Positions 52,170-61,151 of a stretch of 64,000 bases of DNA are shown here, in pieces. The notes under the pieces were generated by a model. The model was not told the origin of the DNA. It worked only from the letters and a program-made list of their open reading frames with translations, and ran no database searches. The position numbers were made by a program, and so were the translations under genes. How positions within the stretch are numbered: the first letter of the stretch is position 1; the number at the start of each line of letters is the position of its first letter. Origin of the DNA: Saccharopolyspora erythraea NRRL 2338 (GTDB lineage: Bacteria > Actinomycetota > Actinomycetes > Mycobacteriales > Pseudonocardiaceae); the NCBI RefSeq assembly GCF_000062885.1, contig NC_009142.1, forward strand, positions 3,027,584 to 3,091,583. The letters run 5' to 3'.

Positions 52170-53230
52170 CGCGTCCGCTCCGCGGGGGCGTTGCGCGGGG
52201 TCTGGCCGGCCATGCGGGCGAGCATCCGGCGGGCGGCGAGCCCGCCGGTGTCGATGTTGATCGACAGCTCCTGGTAGCCCGGGGGCTCGGTCTGGACGAC
52301 CTGCTCGAGGACGTTGAGCGCCTCGACGTCCTGCAGCACGACGGTGCGGTTGTTCTCGGCGAGGAACTCCGAGACCTCGTGGTCGTCGAGGGCGAAGTCG
52401 CGGGCCACGGCCCAGAAGTCGTGCGTGGAGTGCTCGGTCTCGGGGGTGATCGCGTAGACGACCTCGACGTGGAAGGCGTCCGGGTCGGTGCCGTCCGGGT
52501 TCGGGACCGAGCCGACCGGCGCGATCCGGCTGTGCAGCTTGTAGAGGCACGGCGGGGTGTACTCGATGTCCTGCCAGCGCGAGATCCGACCCGCCAGTCC
52601 GGTGGACTTGGCGTAGAAGGGCGGGCATTCGGCGTCGTCCATGTGCCTGGACACGTAGACGATGCCGGCGTCGTCGTCGACCTCGGTGCTGATGGGGGTG
52701 TCGGCGACCTCGGGGGTGCCGATGTAGCCGCCGTGCAGGTAGGTCTCGTGGGACAGGTCGAGCAGGTTGTCCACGAGCAGCGAGAACCGTGCGCGCAGCG
52801 GTTCCAGGCCGCACACCGTCGTGTAGTCGGCTGAGTCCAGGTAGGGCGCGCGGGGGATGCGTGCCGGGTCGGCCAGCGCCGGGTCTCCGATCCACACCCA
52901 GACGAACGAGTCCTGCTCGACCACCGGGTACGGGGTGAGCCGCGCGGTGCGCGGCACGCGCGCCTGGCCCGGCACGGCGACGCACTTGCCGTCGGGTCCG
53001 TAGGTGAAGCCGTGGTAGCCGCAGACCACCTGGTCGCCGACGAGCCGGCTGGGGGCCTGCGACAGCGGGAAGCGGCGGTGGACGCAGCGGTCGGAGTTCG
53101 CGGTCACCGTTCCGGACTCGGTGCGCCAGAACAGGATCGGCTCACCGCAGATGGTGCGAGCGAACAGGTCGCGACCGATCTCGGTGCCGTAGGCGGCGAC
53201 GTACCACTGGTTGCGGGGAATGGCGCTCAT
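52166..53230 (-). CDS. vanA: Vanillate O-demethylase oxygenase subunit
   Basis: 354 residues, a Rieske non-heme iron oxygenase. The N-terminal Rieske domain has CVHRRFPLSQ and VVCGYHGFTYGPDGKCV (Cys-x-His and Cys-x2-His). The catalytic Fe site is in NLLDLSHETYLHGG (two His) with an Asp later. It demethylates vanillate to protocatechuate and formaldehyde. ATG 53230 overlaps the transporter stop. Related enzymes act on other methoxy or carboxylated aromatics, so the substrate is inferred from VanB and the ferulate genes 20 kb away. Confidence 0.9.
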   Translation of the reverse strand: MSAIPRNQWYVAAYGTEIGRDLFARTICGEPILFWRTESGTVTANSDRCVHRRFPLSQAPSRLVGDQVVCGYHGFTYGPDGKCVAVPGQARVPRTARLTPYPVVEQDSFVWVWIGDPALADPARIPRAPYLDSADYTTVCGLEPLRARFSLLVDNLLDLSHETYLHGGYIGTPEVADTPISTEVDDDAGIVYVSRHMDDAECPPFYAKSTGLAGRISRWQDIEYTPPCLYKLHSRIAPVGSVPNPDGTDPDAFHVEVVYAITPETEHSTHDFWAVARDFALDDHEVSEFLAENNRTVVLQDVEALNVLEQVVQTEPPGYQELSINIDTGGLAARRMLARMAGQTPRNAPAERTR

Positions 53231-54582
53231 GAGGAGGCTCCCTCGACTCGGGTGGACGGCTGTGTCGTGGTCGCGCCCGTGTCGGCGGGGGTGCGAACGC
53301 GGAGCAGGACCAGGAGGGCGGCGGTCACGACGAAGACCGCGCAGAACAGGACGTACAGGTGCTGCGGAGTCCAGCCGCCGTCGAGCAGCGCTCCGGCGAG
53401 CGCCGGCGCGAGGATCGCACCGGCGCGGCCGATGGCGAGTCCCGTCCCGACGCCCGTGGTGCGCACCGCCGGGGCGTAGACGATCGGGGTCAGCGTGTAG
53501 AGACCGGCCACGCAGCCGTTGGCGAACACCCCGATCAGCGCGGCCACGACGAACGCGACGGCCGGCGACGTGGTCGAGGCGATGAACACCGCGAGCAGGA
53601 CGCCGGTCACCACGAGGTAGGCGGCGAGCACGGCCCGCAGCTCGAACCGCACGGCCAGGAGCCCGAGCAGCGCCGCGCCGAAGATGCCGCCGACGTTGAG
53701 CAGAGTGCCTCCGGTGATGCCCGCGCTGGGGGAGAGTCCCGCCTCCACCAGCAGCGTGGGCGTCCAACTGGTCACGAAGTAGAACCCCGCCATGACGCAG
53801 AAGAACGCGGCCCAGAGCACCAGCGTGGTCCGGCGCAGGCGCGGGGTGAGCAGCTCGCGGTATCCGACGCCCTTCGGGGCAGGTTCGGGCTCCGGGAGTT
53901 CGCCCAGCCGGGGCTTGCCCATGCGGGCCAGCACCGCGTTGATCCGTTCGACGGCCCGCGGTGGTCGGCGGACCAGCAGGAAGTCCAGCGACTCGGGCAG
54001 CCGCCACCACACCAGCGGGATCGATGCCGCGGTGGCCAGGCCGCCTGCAAGGAAAACCGACCGCCAGCCGTACTGGCCGATCAGCAGCGCGGCGAGCAGG
54101 CCGCCGATCGTCGCGCCCAGGGCGTAGCCGGTGGAGTTGAGGCTGACGGCAAGGCCGCGCCAGCGCCGGGACGCGTACTCGGCGGCGATGACGTTGCTCG
54201 TGGCCAGGATGCCGCCGATGCCCAGGCCGGTGAGGGCCCGCAGCACGCCCAGCTGCGCGGCGGACTGGCTGGCCGCCGAGAGCAGCATCGCCGCGCTCGC
54301 CAGGGCGAGGCAGCCGAGCACGACCGGGCGGCGGCCCAAGCGGTCGGCCCAGGGGGCGAGGAACATCGACCCGGCGGCCATGCCGACGAGGCCGGCGGAC
54401 AGCAGAAGGCCCAGTTCGGCACCGGTGAGTCCCCAGTCGGCGGAGACGGACTTGCCGGTGAAGGCCATGACGAGCACGTCGAAGCCGTCCAGCATGTTCA
54501 GCAGCACGCACACGGCGACCACGGTCCACTGGAACCCGGACATGGGCCGGTCGTCGATGAGATCCCTCAGCGGCGGGCTCAT
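53227..54582 (-). CDS. vanK: MFS aromatic acid:H+ symporter (VanK/PcaK type)
   Basis: 451 residues with 12 helices. The helix-1 motif LLNMLDGFDVLVMAFTGKSV contains DGFD, diagnostic of the aromatic acid:H+ symporter family, and APWADRLGRRPVVLGCLAL is the loop 2-3 motif. It probably imports vanillate or protocatechuate. First gene of the van operon; its stop overlaps vanA, giving a chain of overlapping genes. Confidence 0.88.
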   Translation of the reverse strand: MSPPLRDLIDDRPMSGFQWTVVAVCVLLNMLDGFDVLVMAFTGKSVSADWGLTGAELGLLLSAGLVGMAAGSMFLAPWADRLGRRPVVLGCLALASAAMLLSAASQSAAQLGVLRALTGLGIGGILATSNVIAAEYASRRWRGLAVSLNSTGYALGATIGGLLAALLIGQYGWRSVFLAGGLATAASIPLVWWRLPESLDFLLVRRPPRAVERINAVLARMGKPRLGELPEPEPAPKGVGYRELLTPRLRRTTLVLWAAFFCVMAGFYFVTSWTPTLLVEAGLSPSAGITGGTLLNVGGIFGAALLGLLAVRFELRAVLAAYLVVTGVLLAVFIASTTSPAVAFVVAALIGVFANGCVAGLYTLTPIVYAPAVRTTGVGTGLAIGRAGAILAPALAGALLDGGWTPQHLYVLFCAVFVVTAALLVLLRVRTPADTGATTTQPSTRVEGASS

Positions 54583-54815
54583 CGGAGCCGGTCCTCGGGA
54601 CGCGGACGGTTCGGCAAACGCACAGCAGCACTCCGTTGTCGACTGCTTCCGGTGACCGCGCGTCCGGTGGCCGGTGGGGGACGGCCGGCTCGGCTCAGCG
54701 CGGTGCGGAGAGCATGCGCGTGCACGAACCCGGACTGAACAGCACTTCCGGAAAATGGAAGGAGTCGGCGGAACTGGTCAACAGGGCGTGGCGTGGTGAG
54801 TAGGACGGGGCGTCG

Positions 54816-55586
54816 TCAGTAGGGCGTGGTCAAGGCGCGGCTGATCGCACGGGCGCTGGTGCGGACCAGCGGAGCCAGTGCGTGGGGCGAGGTGCCGTGG
54901 TGCACGACGAGGGAAACCGCGGCGACGGCCTGGCCCTGGGTGTCCATGATCGGTGCGGCGACCGAGATCGCGTCCATCGTGACCTGCCGGTCGCTGATGG
55001 AGAAGCCGTTGGACCGCACGTCGGCGAGCAACCGCCGCAACCGGGCGGGGTCGGTGACGGTCAGTTCGGTGTAGCGGTCGATGTGTGCGGCCAGGACCTC
55101 GTCCTGGAGTTCGGCCGGGGCGTGGGCGAGCAGCACCAGCCCGACGCCGGTGGCGGTGAGGGCGAACCGGCCGCCGACCCTGGTGAGCACCGGCACCGCG
55201 CCCGACCCGGCGATGCGTTCGACGTAGACGACCTCGGTGCCCTCGCGAACGGCGAGTTGCACGTTCTCGCGGGTGATCTGGGACAGGTCCTCCAGGAACG
55301 GCAGCGCCCGTTCGCGCAGGCCCGCGCCGCGAGGAGCCAACGCTCCGAGCTCCCAGAGCCGCAGCCCGATGCAGTAGGCCCCGTCGGCGTCGCGCTCGAG
55401 GGCACCCCAGCCGACGAGCTCGCCGACCAGCCGGTGCGCGGTCGACAGCGGCATCCCGGCGCGCAGCGCGAGCTGGCTCAACGTCAGCGCCGGTCTGGTT
55501 GGCGCGAAGCAGTCCAGCAAGGTCAGGGCTCGTGTCGTCACGGGCCCGGTGGGGCCGGTGGGGTGGCCTCGCTGCCGCACTGTCAC
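54816..55586 (-). CDS. IclR-family regulator of the van operon
   Basis: 256 residues with a winged helix (TTRALTLLDCFAPTRPALTL, MPLSTAHRLVGELVGWGALE) and an IclR effector domain (TATGVGLVLLAHAPAELQDE, VAAPIMDTQGQAVAAVSLVV). It lies upstream of vanK on the same strand with a 230-bp gap and is the probable vanillate-responsive regulator. The start is one of two close GTGs (55586 or 55580). It is a different paralogue from the one at 7906. Confidence 0.85.
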   Translation of the reverse strand: MTVRQRGHPTGPTGPVTTRALTLLDCFAPTRPALTLSQLALRAGMPLSTAHRLVGELVGWGALERDADGAYCIGLRLWELGALAPRGAGLRERALPFLEDLSQITRENVQLAVREGTEVVYVERIAGSGAVPVLTRVGGRFALTATGVGLVLLAHAPAELQDEVLAAHIDRYTELTVTDPARLRRLLADVRSNGFSISDRQVTMDAISVAAPIMDTQGQAVAAVSLVVHHGTSPHALAPLVRTSARAISRALTTPY

Positions 55587-55822
55587 TTCCCGTCCGCTCG
55601 TCGTCCGGTCTCGGCAACGACCGCTGGCATGGACGTCGAAGCCGAGCCTATTCCGCCGTTTCCGCGCGCCGCCAGGCGCACCGAGGCCGCCGGCGGCCTC
55701 GGTGGGCGGCACCGGGTGGACGAGTTCGTAGAAGGGGCTTGCCGCTCGGGTCCTCCTCGCGTAGGCATCAAGCAGCCGACGTACCCCGCGTCCTACGCGG
55801 TTCTGTCCTCGAGGAGCGCCCC

Positions 55823-56268
55823 ATGACCTACGGCCCGCCGCCCGAGCCGAACGCGCCGGCCCCGCAGCCCGATGCGTCGGCCCAGGGGCCGAACGTCGCG
55901 TACTCCGCACCGGCACCGCCGCAGGGCCCGATGCCGCCGCACCCCTGTCAGCAGCAGCCCTGGGCCCACCCGAACGGCCCTGGGTGGCACGGCGGCCCAG
56001 CTCCGGTGCAGCCTCCCAAGGGGTTAGGGCCGGCGGTGGCCGCGGTGGTCCTCGGTCTTCTCGGGTGCGTGGTGCCGTTGCTCCCGATCGACCTGAGGGG
56101 TGCGGCACTACCTCGCCTTCCCGTTCGCGCTGGCCGGACTCGCCCTCGGGATCGTCGGCTGCGTCGGACACCGCCGTGGCAAGTTGCTGGCCGTGGTCGG
56201 CGCGGTCCTGTCGTTCCTCTCCCTGGGCCTGGGGATGGCCATGCTGGTCGGTTACGCCTTGCACTGAC
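55823..56268 (+). pseudogene. Pro-rich DUF4190-like membrane protein, frameshifted
   Basis: ATG 55823 follows GAGGAG. A Pro/Gln-rich N-terminus (MTYGPPPEPNAPAPQPDASA) leads to a first helix AVAAVVLGLLGCVVPLLPID. Then a one-base shift in the GAGGGG run near 56098 moves the rest, FPFALAGLALGIVGCVG and a final VGAVLSFLSLGLGMAMLVGY, into another frame ending at 56268. Correcting one base gives a normal 148-residue DUF4190-type protein. Confidence 0.7.
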
Positions 56269-56284
56269 CTCTTCCGCGAGGAGG

Positions 56285-56794
56285 TCACGGTGCGGGCGGC
56301 GGCCCGAGTATTTCGATGTTGTAGGCGTTGGCCAGTCGGGTCAGTTCGTCCAGGGTCGGTGGCACGTCGTCGGCCGGGGGAGCCTCGAAGCTGGTGGCAG
56401 GCGTGCCCGCTTCCAGCACGAAACGGTCGAAACCACCTGGGGTCGTCATGGTCAGGAAACGCGCCTGCGGGCTGGTCACCACGTACGCGTGGGGCAACCC
56501 GCGCGGCAGCAGGGCCACCGCGCCGGGGCCCGCGCCGCGAGTGACACCGTCGACCACGACCCGCAGCTCGCCGTCGAGGACGAAGAACGTCTCCTCCTCG
56601 GCGTGGTGGCGGTGCAGCGGGCTGCCGTAGCCCCGCGGCGCCCCCTGGTGTTCCAGCAGGGCGAAGTTCCCGGCGGTGCGCTCCACCCCGGCCCGGATGC
56701 GGACGAGGGCGCCCAGGAACCACACGGCTTGCTGCGACTCGGTGTCCAGGAACGCGGGTTCGACCGGGACGGTGTACGACGACTGGCCTGTCAC
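56285..56794 (-). CDS. Cupin-domain protein
   Basis: About 169 residues with one cupin barrel. Metal-binding motif 1 is GSPLHRHHAEEETFFVLDGE and motif 2 is GAVALLPRGLPHAYVVTSPQ. Related to quercetin-dioxygenase-like cupins. Whether it is an enzyme or a binding protein is unknown. I chose the GTG at 56794 (VTGQSSYTVPVEP); a GTG at 56845 would add 17 unlikely residues. Confidence 0.8.
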   Translation of the reverse strand: MTGQSSYTVPVEPAFLDTESQQAVWFLGALVRIRAGVERTAGNFALLEHQGAPRGYGSPLHRHHAEEETFFVLDGELRVVVDGVTRGAGPGAVALLPRGLPHAYVVTSPQARFLTMTTPGGFDRFVLEAGTPATSFEAPPADDVPPTLDELTRLANAYNIEILGPPPAP

Positions 56795-56891
56795 GTCCCA
56801 ACCGTAGGCAACCAGCACGGATACGGCAGCACATGCGTGTGCCACGGTGAAACCGGCCCGGCCTCGGGCGGAGTGCGGCTATCTTGACCCG

Positions 56892-58016
56892 GTGGACGCG
56901 TTCTCGCTCAAGGACGTCGTGTTGTTGGTGGTCGGTGCCGGGATGGGCGCTTTCGCCGAACGCGTGCTGGGCCGCCCATGGGATCGCCATGTGATGGCCC
57001 GCATGCGCAAGCTCCGAGCGCGTCGCAAGGGGCGCAAGGCGATGCGGAAGCTGGCGGTGAGCGGCGAGTTCCTCACCCTCGGCCATGCTCGCGAGCGGGT
57101 CTTCGTCCACCAGTTCAGCCCGCGCGGATTCGGCCGGGACCACCTCGACACCAAGCTGGTGGTCGCCGAGCCGCTCGGTGAGCGGATCGAGCGACTGCCG
57201 GAGGAGTTGCGTCCGGTCGCCGTTGCCGAACTGCCCGAACGGATCGAGCAACAACGCCGACGGATCGAGGACGATCCGAGTGCGTGGAACGAGGAGAAGC
57301 TCGGGGTCGCCGCGGTCCGCGTCTCCCGCGATCCGCGCTACGACGAGCCCCAGTTGCGCATCCACTTCCACCAGACCGATTACGCGACCTTCTCGGTGCT
57401 GACCAACGCCTGGGCACAGCACGTCCGCGACCTCGACGTGGAGACGCTCTCGGCCGGCTTGCTCCGCGAGGTGCTGCCGGGTCTTTCGCACTCCTTCGGC
57501 ATCAACGCCACGGTGGTCACCGCGGACGGGCGGCTGCTGCTGACGAAGCGAAACGCAAGGATCTCCAGCAACCGCCCGTTGACCCACATCTCCGTCAACG
57601 AGGGGATGCGAGCAGACGACCTGACCGCCGGCCGTCCCGACCCCTACGCCACGCTGCGCCGAGGCATCGAGGAGGAACTGGGCATCGACATCCCACCCGC
57701 GGCCGGGGTGTTCCATTCCCTGATTTTGGACGCGAACCGGTACCAGTGGGCGTTCCTCGGACACGTCGACCTGGCCGGCACCAAGTGGGACGCCGCGCGC
57801 GTCAAGGCGGCCCGTGCGGCCGGACGTTCGATCGACAACTGGGAGACGGACGCGGTCCGCGACATCCCGTTCACCTTCGACGCCGTCGTCGAGGAGCTCG
57901 CCGATCACCAGGGCTGGATCGCGCACGGATGGGCCAACATGCTGCTGACGGCGCTCTACGAATTCCCCAGCAAGCACGACCGTCTGCTCGACGTGCTGTC
58001 CAGAGCACGGCCGTGA
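56892..58016 (+). CDS. Membrane-anchored Nudix-like protein
   Basis: 374 residues. A short N-terminal helix (DVVLLVVGAGMGAFAERVLG) may anchor it to the membrane and is followed by a basic segment (RMRKLRARRKGRKAMRK). The middle is of unknown fold. The C-terminal third is Nudix-like: INATVVTADGRLLLTKRNAR, PYATLRRGIEEELGIDIPPA and a Trp-rich end. The layout recalls the SMODS-associated Nudix proteins of conflict systems, but no nucleotide cyclase is nearby. A perfect hairpin follows. GTG 56892. Confidence 0.65.
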   Translation: MDAFSLKDVVLLVVGAGMGAFAERVLGRPWDRHVMARMRKLRARRKGRKAMRKLAVSGEFLTLGHARERVFVHQFSPRGFGRDHLDTKLVVAEPLGERIERLPEELRPVAVAELPERIEQQRRRIEDDPSAWNEEKLGVAAVRVSRDPRYDEPQLRIHFHQTDYATFSVLTNAWAQHVRDLDVETLSAGLLREVLPGLSHSFGINATVVTADGRLLLTKRNARISSNRPLTHISVNEGMRADDLTAGRPDPYATLRRGIEEELGIDIPPAAGVFHSLILDANRYQWAFLGHVDLAGTKWDAARVKAARAAGRSIDNWETDAVRDIPFTFDAVVEELADHQGWIAHGWANMLLTALYEFPSKHDRLLDVLSRARP

Positions 58017-58080
58017 CGGGGTCGAGGCCGGACAGAAGGTCGACTGTCGCGCCCGAGCAGGCGGGAACCGCCGGGTAGGT

Positions 58081-58116
58081 GGCTACGGGCAGCTCCCGGA
58101 TGTGCTGCCCGTAGCC
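58081..58116 (+). terminator. Hairpin terminator
   Basis: A perfect 13-bp stem (GGCTACGGGCAGC at 58081-58093, complement at 58104-58116) with a 10-nt loop, 65 bp after the Nudix stop. Confidence 0.75.
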
Positions 58117-58267
58117 GGTTCCCCGTGGTGCGGGCTTCCGACGTTCTACGGCGGGCACCGACGTCTGGGGGCCGTAGGCACCGCCGGTCACGATCGAGGC
58201 CCTGCGGGCGATGGTGGAGACCTGCGACCCCGCGACGGCGCGTGGCCTCCGTGACCGCGTGGTCCTA

Positions 58268-59405
58268 GTGTCCTGAGTTGAAAGTTTGTTGTATGTTTTG
58301 GTGATGGGTCGTAGAGGTCCGCGTTTGCCCGATTTGGCGTTGACGGACGCTGAACGGGAGACGCTTCAGAGGTGGGCGCGTCGCCCGAAAACCGCGCAGG
58401 CGTTGGCGTTGCGGGCACGGATCGTGCTCGCCTGCGCCGAGGGAGTGTCCAACATGGACGTCTCGCGGCAGTTGCAGATTTCCCCTCCGACGGTGACGAA
58501 GTGGCGCCGCCGCTTTGTCGCTGATCGCCTGGAGGGATTGTCGGACGAGCCCCGGCCGGGTGCCCCGCGCACGATCACTGACCAACAGGTCGAAACCGTG
58601 ATCGCCAAGACACTGGAGGAGGCGCCGCCGAACGAGGACTCGCATTGGTCGACTCGTTCGATGGCGAACGCGGTCGGGATGTCGCAGACGGCGATTTCCC
58701 GGATCTGGCGGGCTTTTGAGCTCAAGCCGCACCTGGTGCAGACCTGGAAGCTCAGCACCGATCCGCTGTTCGTGGAAAAGGTCCGAGACGTCGTCGGCCT
58801 CTGTCGGCCTCTACCTGGACCCACCGGAAAACGCCCTGGTCCTCTGCGTCGATGAGAAATCCCAGATACAGGCTCTGGATCGCACCGCGCCGATCCTGCC
58901 GGTCATGCCCACCACCCCGGCGCGCATGACCCACGACTATGTCCGGCACGGCACCACCAGCCTGTTCGCCGCCCTGGACGTGGCCACCGGATCCATCATC
59001 AGCCAGCACTACCGGCGGCACCGCCATCAGGAGTTCCTGAAATTCCTGAAGACCATCGACAAGAACACTCCCGCCGAACTGGACTTGCACCTGATCTGTG
59101 ATAACTACGCGACGCACAAGACACCCGTGATCAAGAAATGGTTGTTGCGCCACCCGCGCTTCCACGTGCACTTCACCCCCACGAGCGCCTCCTGGCTCAA
59201 CCTCGTCGAACGGTGGTTCGCCGAGCTGACCAACCGCAAACTCCGCCGATCCGCCCACCGCAGCGTCACCGAACTCGAAGCAGACGTCCGCGCCTGGATC
59301 GAATCCTGGAACGCCGACCCCACACCCTTCGTCTGGACCAAGACCGCCGACGAAATCTTCCAAACCCTCGCAGCCTACTGCCAACGAATTAACGACTCAC
59401 GACAC
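58268..59405 (+). mobile_element. IS630-family insertion sequence
   Basis: 1138 bp. Terminal inverted repeats GTGTCCTGAGT (58268) and ACTCACGACAC (ending 59405) match at 10 of 11 positions and are flanked by TA on both sides (58266-58267, 59406-59407), the target duplication of this family. It carries one transposase reading frame interrupted by a 10-bp tandem duplication. It sits at the very 3' end of the aspartase gene. Confidence 0.85.
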
Positions 59406-59408
59406 TAG
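58304..59408 (+). pseudogene. IS630 transposase, disrupted by 10-bp duplication
   Basis: The N-terminal helix-turn-helix part ([60 protein letters not shown]) and the C-terminal DDE domain ([58 protein letters not shown]) are both well preserved but in different frames. GTCGGCCTCT at 58793-58802 is repeated at once at 58803-58812; removing one copy restores a single frame. The stop codon uses the TA target plus the next base. Confidence 0.85.
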
Positions 59409-60820
59409 TTCGCGGGCGCGTTCCCGAGGGGCCGCGGCTGGGTGAGCTGTTCGGGTTGGAGGAGGGTGGCGAGTTGGTCGGGGGTGATGAGGCCGGTGTC
59501 GAGGACGAGGTCGGTGATGCTGCGGTCGGTGGTGAGGGCTTGCTGGGCGATGGTGGTGGCGTTGGTGTAGCCGATGTAGGGGCTCAGGGCGGTGATCAGT
59601 CCGATGGAGTTGCGGACGGTGTGCTCGAGTTGCGTGCGGTTGGCGGTGATGCCGGTGACGCAGCGGGTGGTGAGGGTGTCGCAGGCGGCGGTGAGGTGGG
59701 TCAGCGATTTGAGCGCGCTGTGGACGATGACGGGTTCGAAGGCGTTGAGCTGGAGTTGGCCGGCTTCGGCGGCGAGGGTGACGGTGACGTCGTTGCCGAT
59801 GACTTCGAAGGCGACTTGGTTGACGACTTCGGGGATGACGGGGTTGACCTTGCCGGGCATGATGCTGGATCCGGCCTGCACGGCGGGCAGGTTGATCTCG
59901 TTGAGTCCGGCGCGGGGGCCGGAGGAGGTCAGGCGCAGGTCGTTGCAGGTTTTGGAGAGTTTGACCGCGACGCGTTTGAGCACGCCGGACAGCTGCACGA
60001 GGGCGCCGGCGTCCTGGGTGGCTTCGACGAGGTTGTCGGCGGTGCGGACGGGGATGGCGGTGATGCGGGCGAGGTGGGTGCAGGCGCTCGCGGCGTAGTC
60101 GGGGTGGGTGTTGATGCCGGTGCCGATGGCGGTGCCGCCGAGGTTGATCTCCAGCAGGAGGTCGGTGGCTTCGGTGAGGCGTTGGCGGTCTTCCTCGAGC
60201 ATGATGGCGTAGGTTTTGAGTTCCTGGCCCAGGGTCATGGGGACGGCGTCTTGTAGCTGGGTGCGTCCCATCTTGAGGACGTCGGCGAACTCCACGGACT
60301 TGTCGTGGAAGGCTTCGGCGAGTGCGCCCATGGCCGTGTGGAGGCGGTGCAGGCCGGTGGTGAGGGCGAGTTTGATGGCGGTGGGGTAGACGTCGTTGGT
60401 GCTCTGGGCCAGGTTGACGTGTTCGAGCGGGTGCAGGTGGTGGTAGTCGCCGCGGGTGTGGCCGAGGTGTTCCAGCGCGCGGTTGGCGATGACCTCGTTG
60501 GCGTTCATGTTGGTCGAGGTGCCTGCGCCGCCCTGGATCACGTCGACCACGAACTGCTCGTGCAACTTCCCGGCGCGGATCTCGGCGCAGGCCGCGGTGA
60601 TCGCCTCCGCCCGCCGCTGGTCGAGCAGTCCGAGGTCGTGGTTGGCGCGGGCGGCGGCCTCCTTGACCGAGGCCAGGGCGTTGATCAGGTCGGGGTAGGT
60701 GGCGATCGGCGTGCCGGTGATGCGGAAGTTGTCCACGGCCCGCGCGGTGTGCACGCCGTAGTAGGCGTCGGCGGGGACCTCGCGGTCGCCGATCAGGTCG
60801 TGCTCCGTGCGCGATGTCAT
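59405..60820 (-). CDS. aspA: Aspartate ammonia-lyase
   Basis: 471 residues of the fumarase/aspartase superfamily: [60 protein letters not shown] (catalytic region) and the flexible loop [20 protein letters not shown]. It converts L-aspartate to fumarate and ammonia. [14 protein letters not shown] favours aspartase over fumarase. ATG 60820 follows GGAGG. Its stop codon TAG is formed from the IS630 target TA and the first base of the insertion, so the last residues may have been altered by the IS. Confidence 0.9.
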   Translation of the reverse strand: MTSRTEHDLIGDREVPADAYYGVHTARAVDNFRITGTPIATYPDLINALASVKEAAARANHDLGLLDQRRAEAITAACAEIRAGKLHEQFVVDVIQGGAGTSTNMNANEVIANRALEHLGHTRGDYHHLHPLEHVNLAQSTNDVYPTAIKLALTTGLHRLHTAMGALAEAFHDKSVEFADVLKMGRTQLQDAVPMTLGQELKTYAIMLEEDRQRLTEATDLLLEINLGGTAIGTGINTHPDYAASACTHLARITAIPVRTADNLVEATQDAGALVQLSGVLKRVAVKLSKTCNDLRLTSSGPRAGLNEINLPAVQAGSSIMPGKVNPVIPEVVNQVAFEVIGNDVTVTLAAEAGQLQLNAFEPVIVHSALKSLTHLTAACDTLTTRCVTGITANRTQLEHTVRNSIGLITALSPYIGYTNATTIAQQALTTDRSITDLVLDTGLITPDQLATLLQPEQLTQPRPLGNAPAN

Positions 60821-61151
60821 GACGCCTCCGATGCTCGGTGCGGGTGGGAGGTGCAGGCGGCGCGTCCGTCCGGGGTGGACACCCACCGCGTCGGCCGAGC
60901 CGCTGCCGCGATGTGCGGGGATGCTGCCCCGCTCCGATCGGCCGGTCAACGGGGCCGTCTCGGAGCCGAGGTCTGCGCCGTCACTGTTTTCGCTGTTCAG
61001 CGGCGCGCTGAGGGGAAACCTCAAATCTTGCCCAACCCCGCGGAAAGCTCAACTTTTCCTCAACTCCGGTGACCGGCCGCACAGGCGGCGCTTACGGTCT
61101 CGCCCCAACGTGACCGCCGTGTGAACCCGGCGGAAATCCGGAGGAGGTGCT

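Noticed and set aside
54816-57977. A single 1053-codon minus-strand protein
   Set aside because: Only the final 256 codons are an IclR regulator; the remainder overlaps the Nudix, cupin and DUF4190-like genes in wrong frames.
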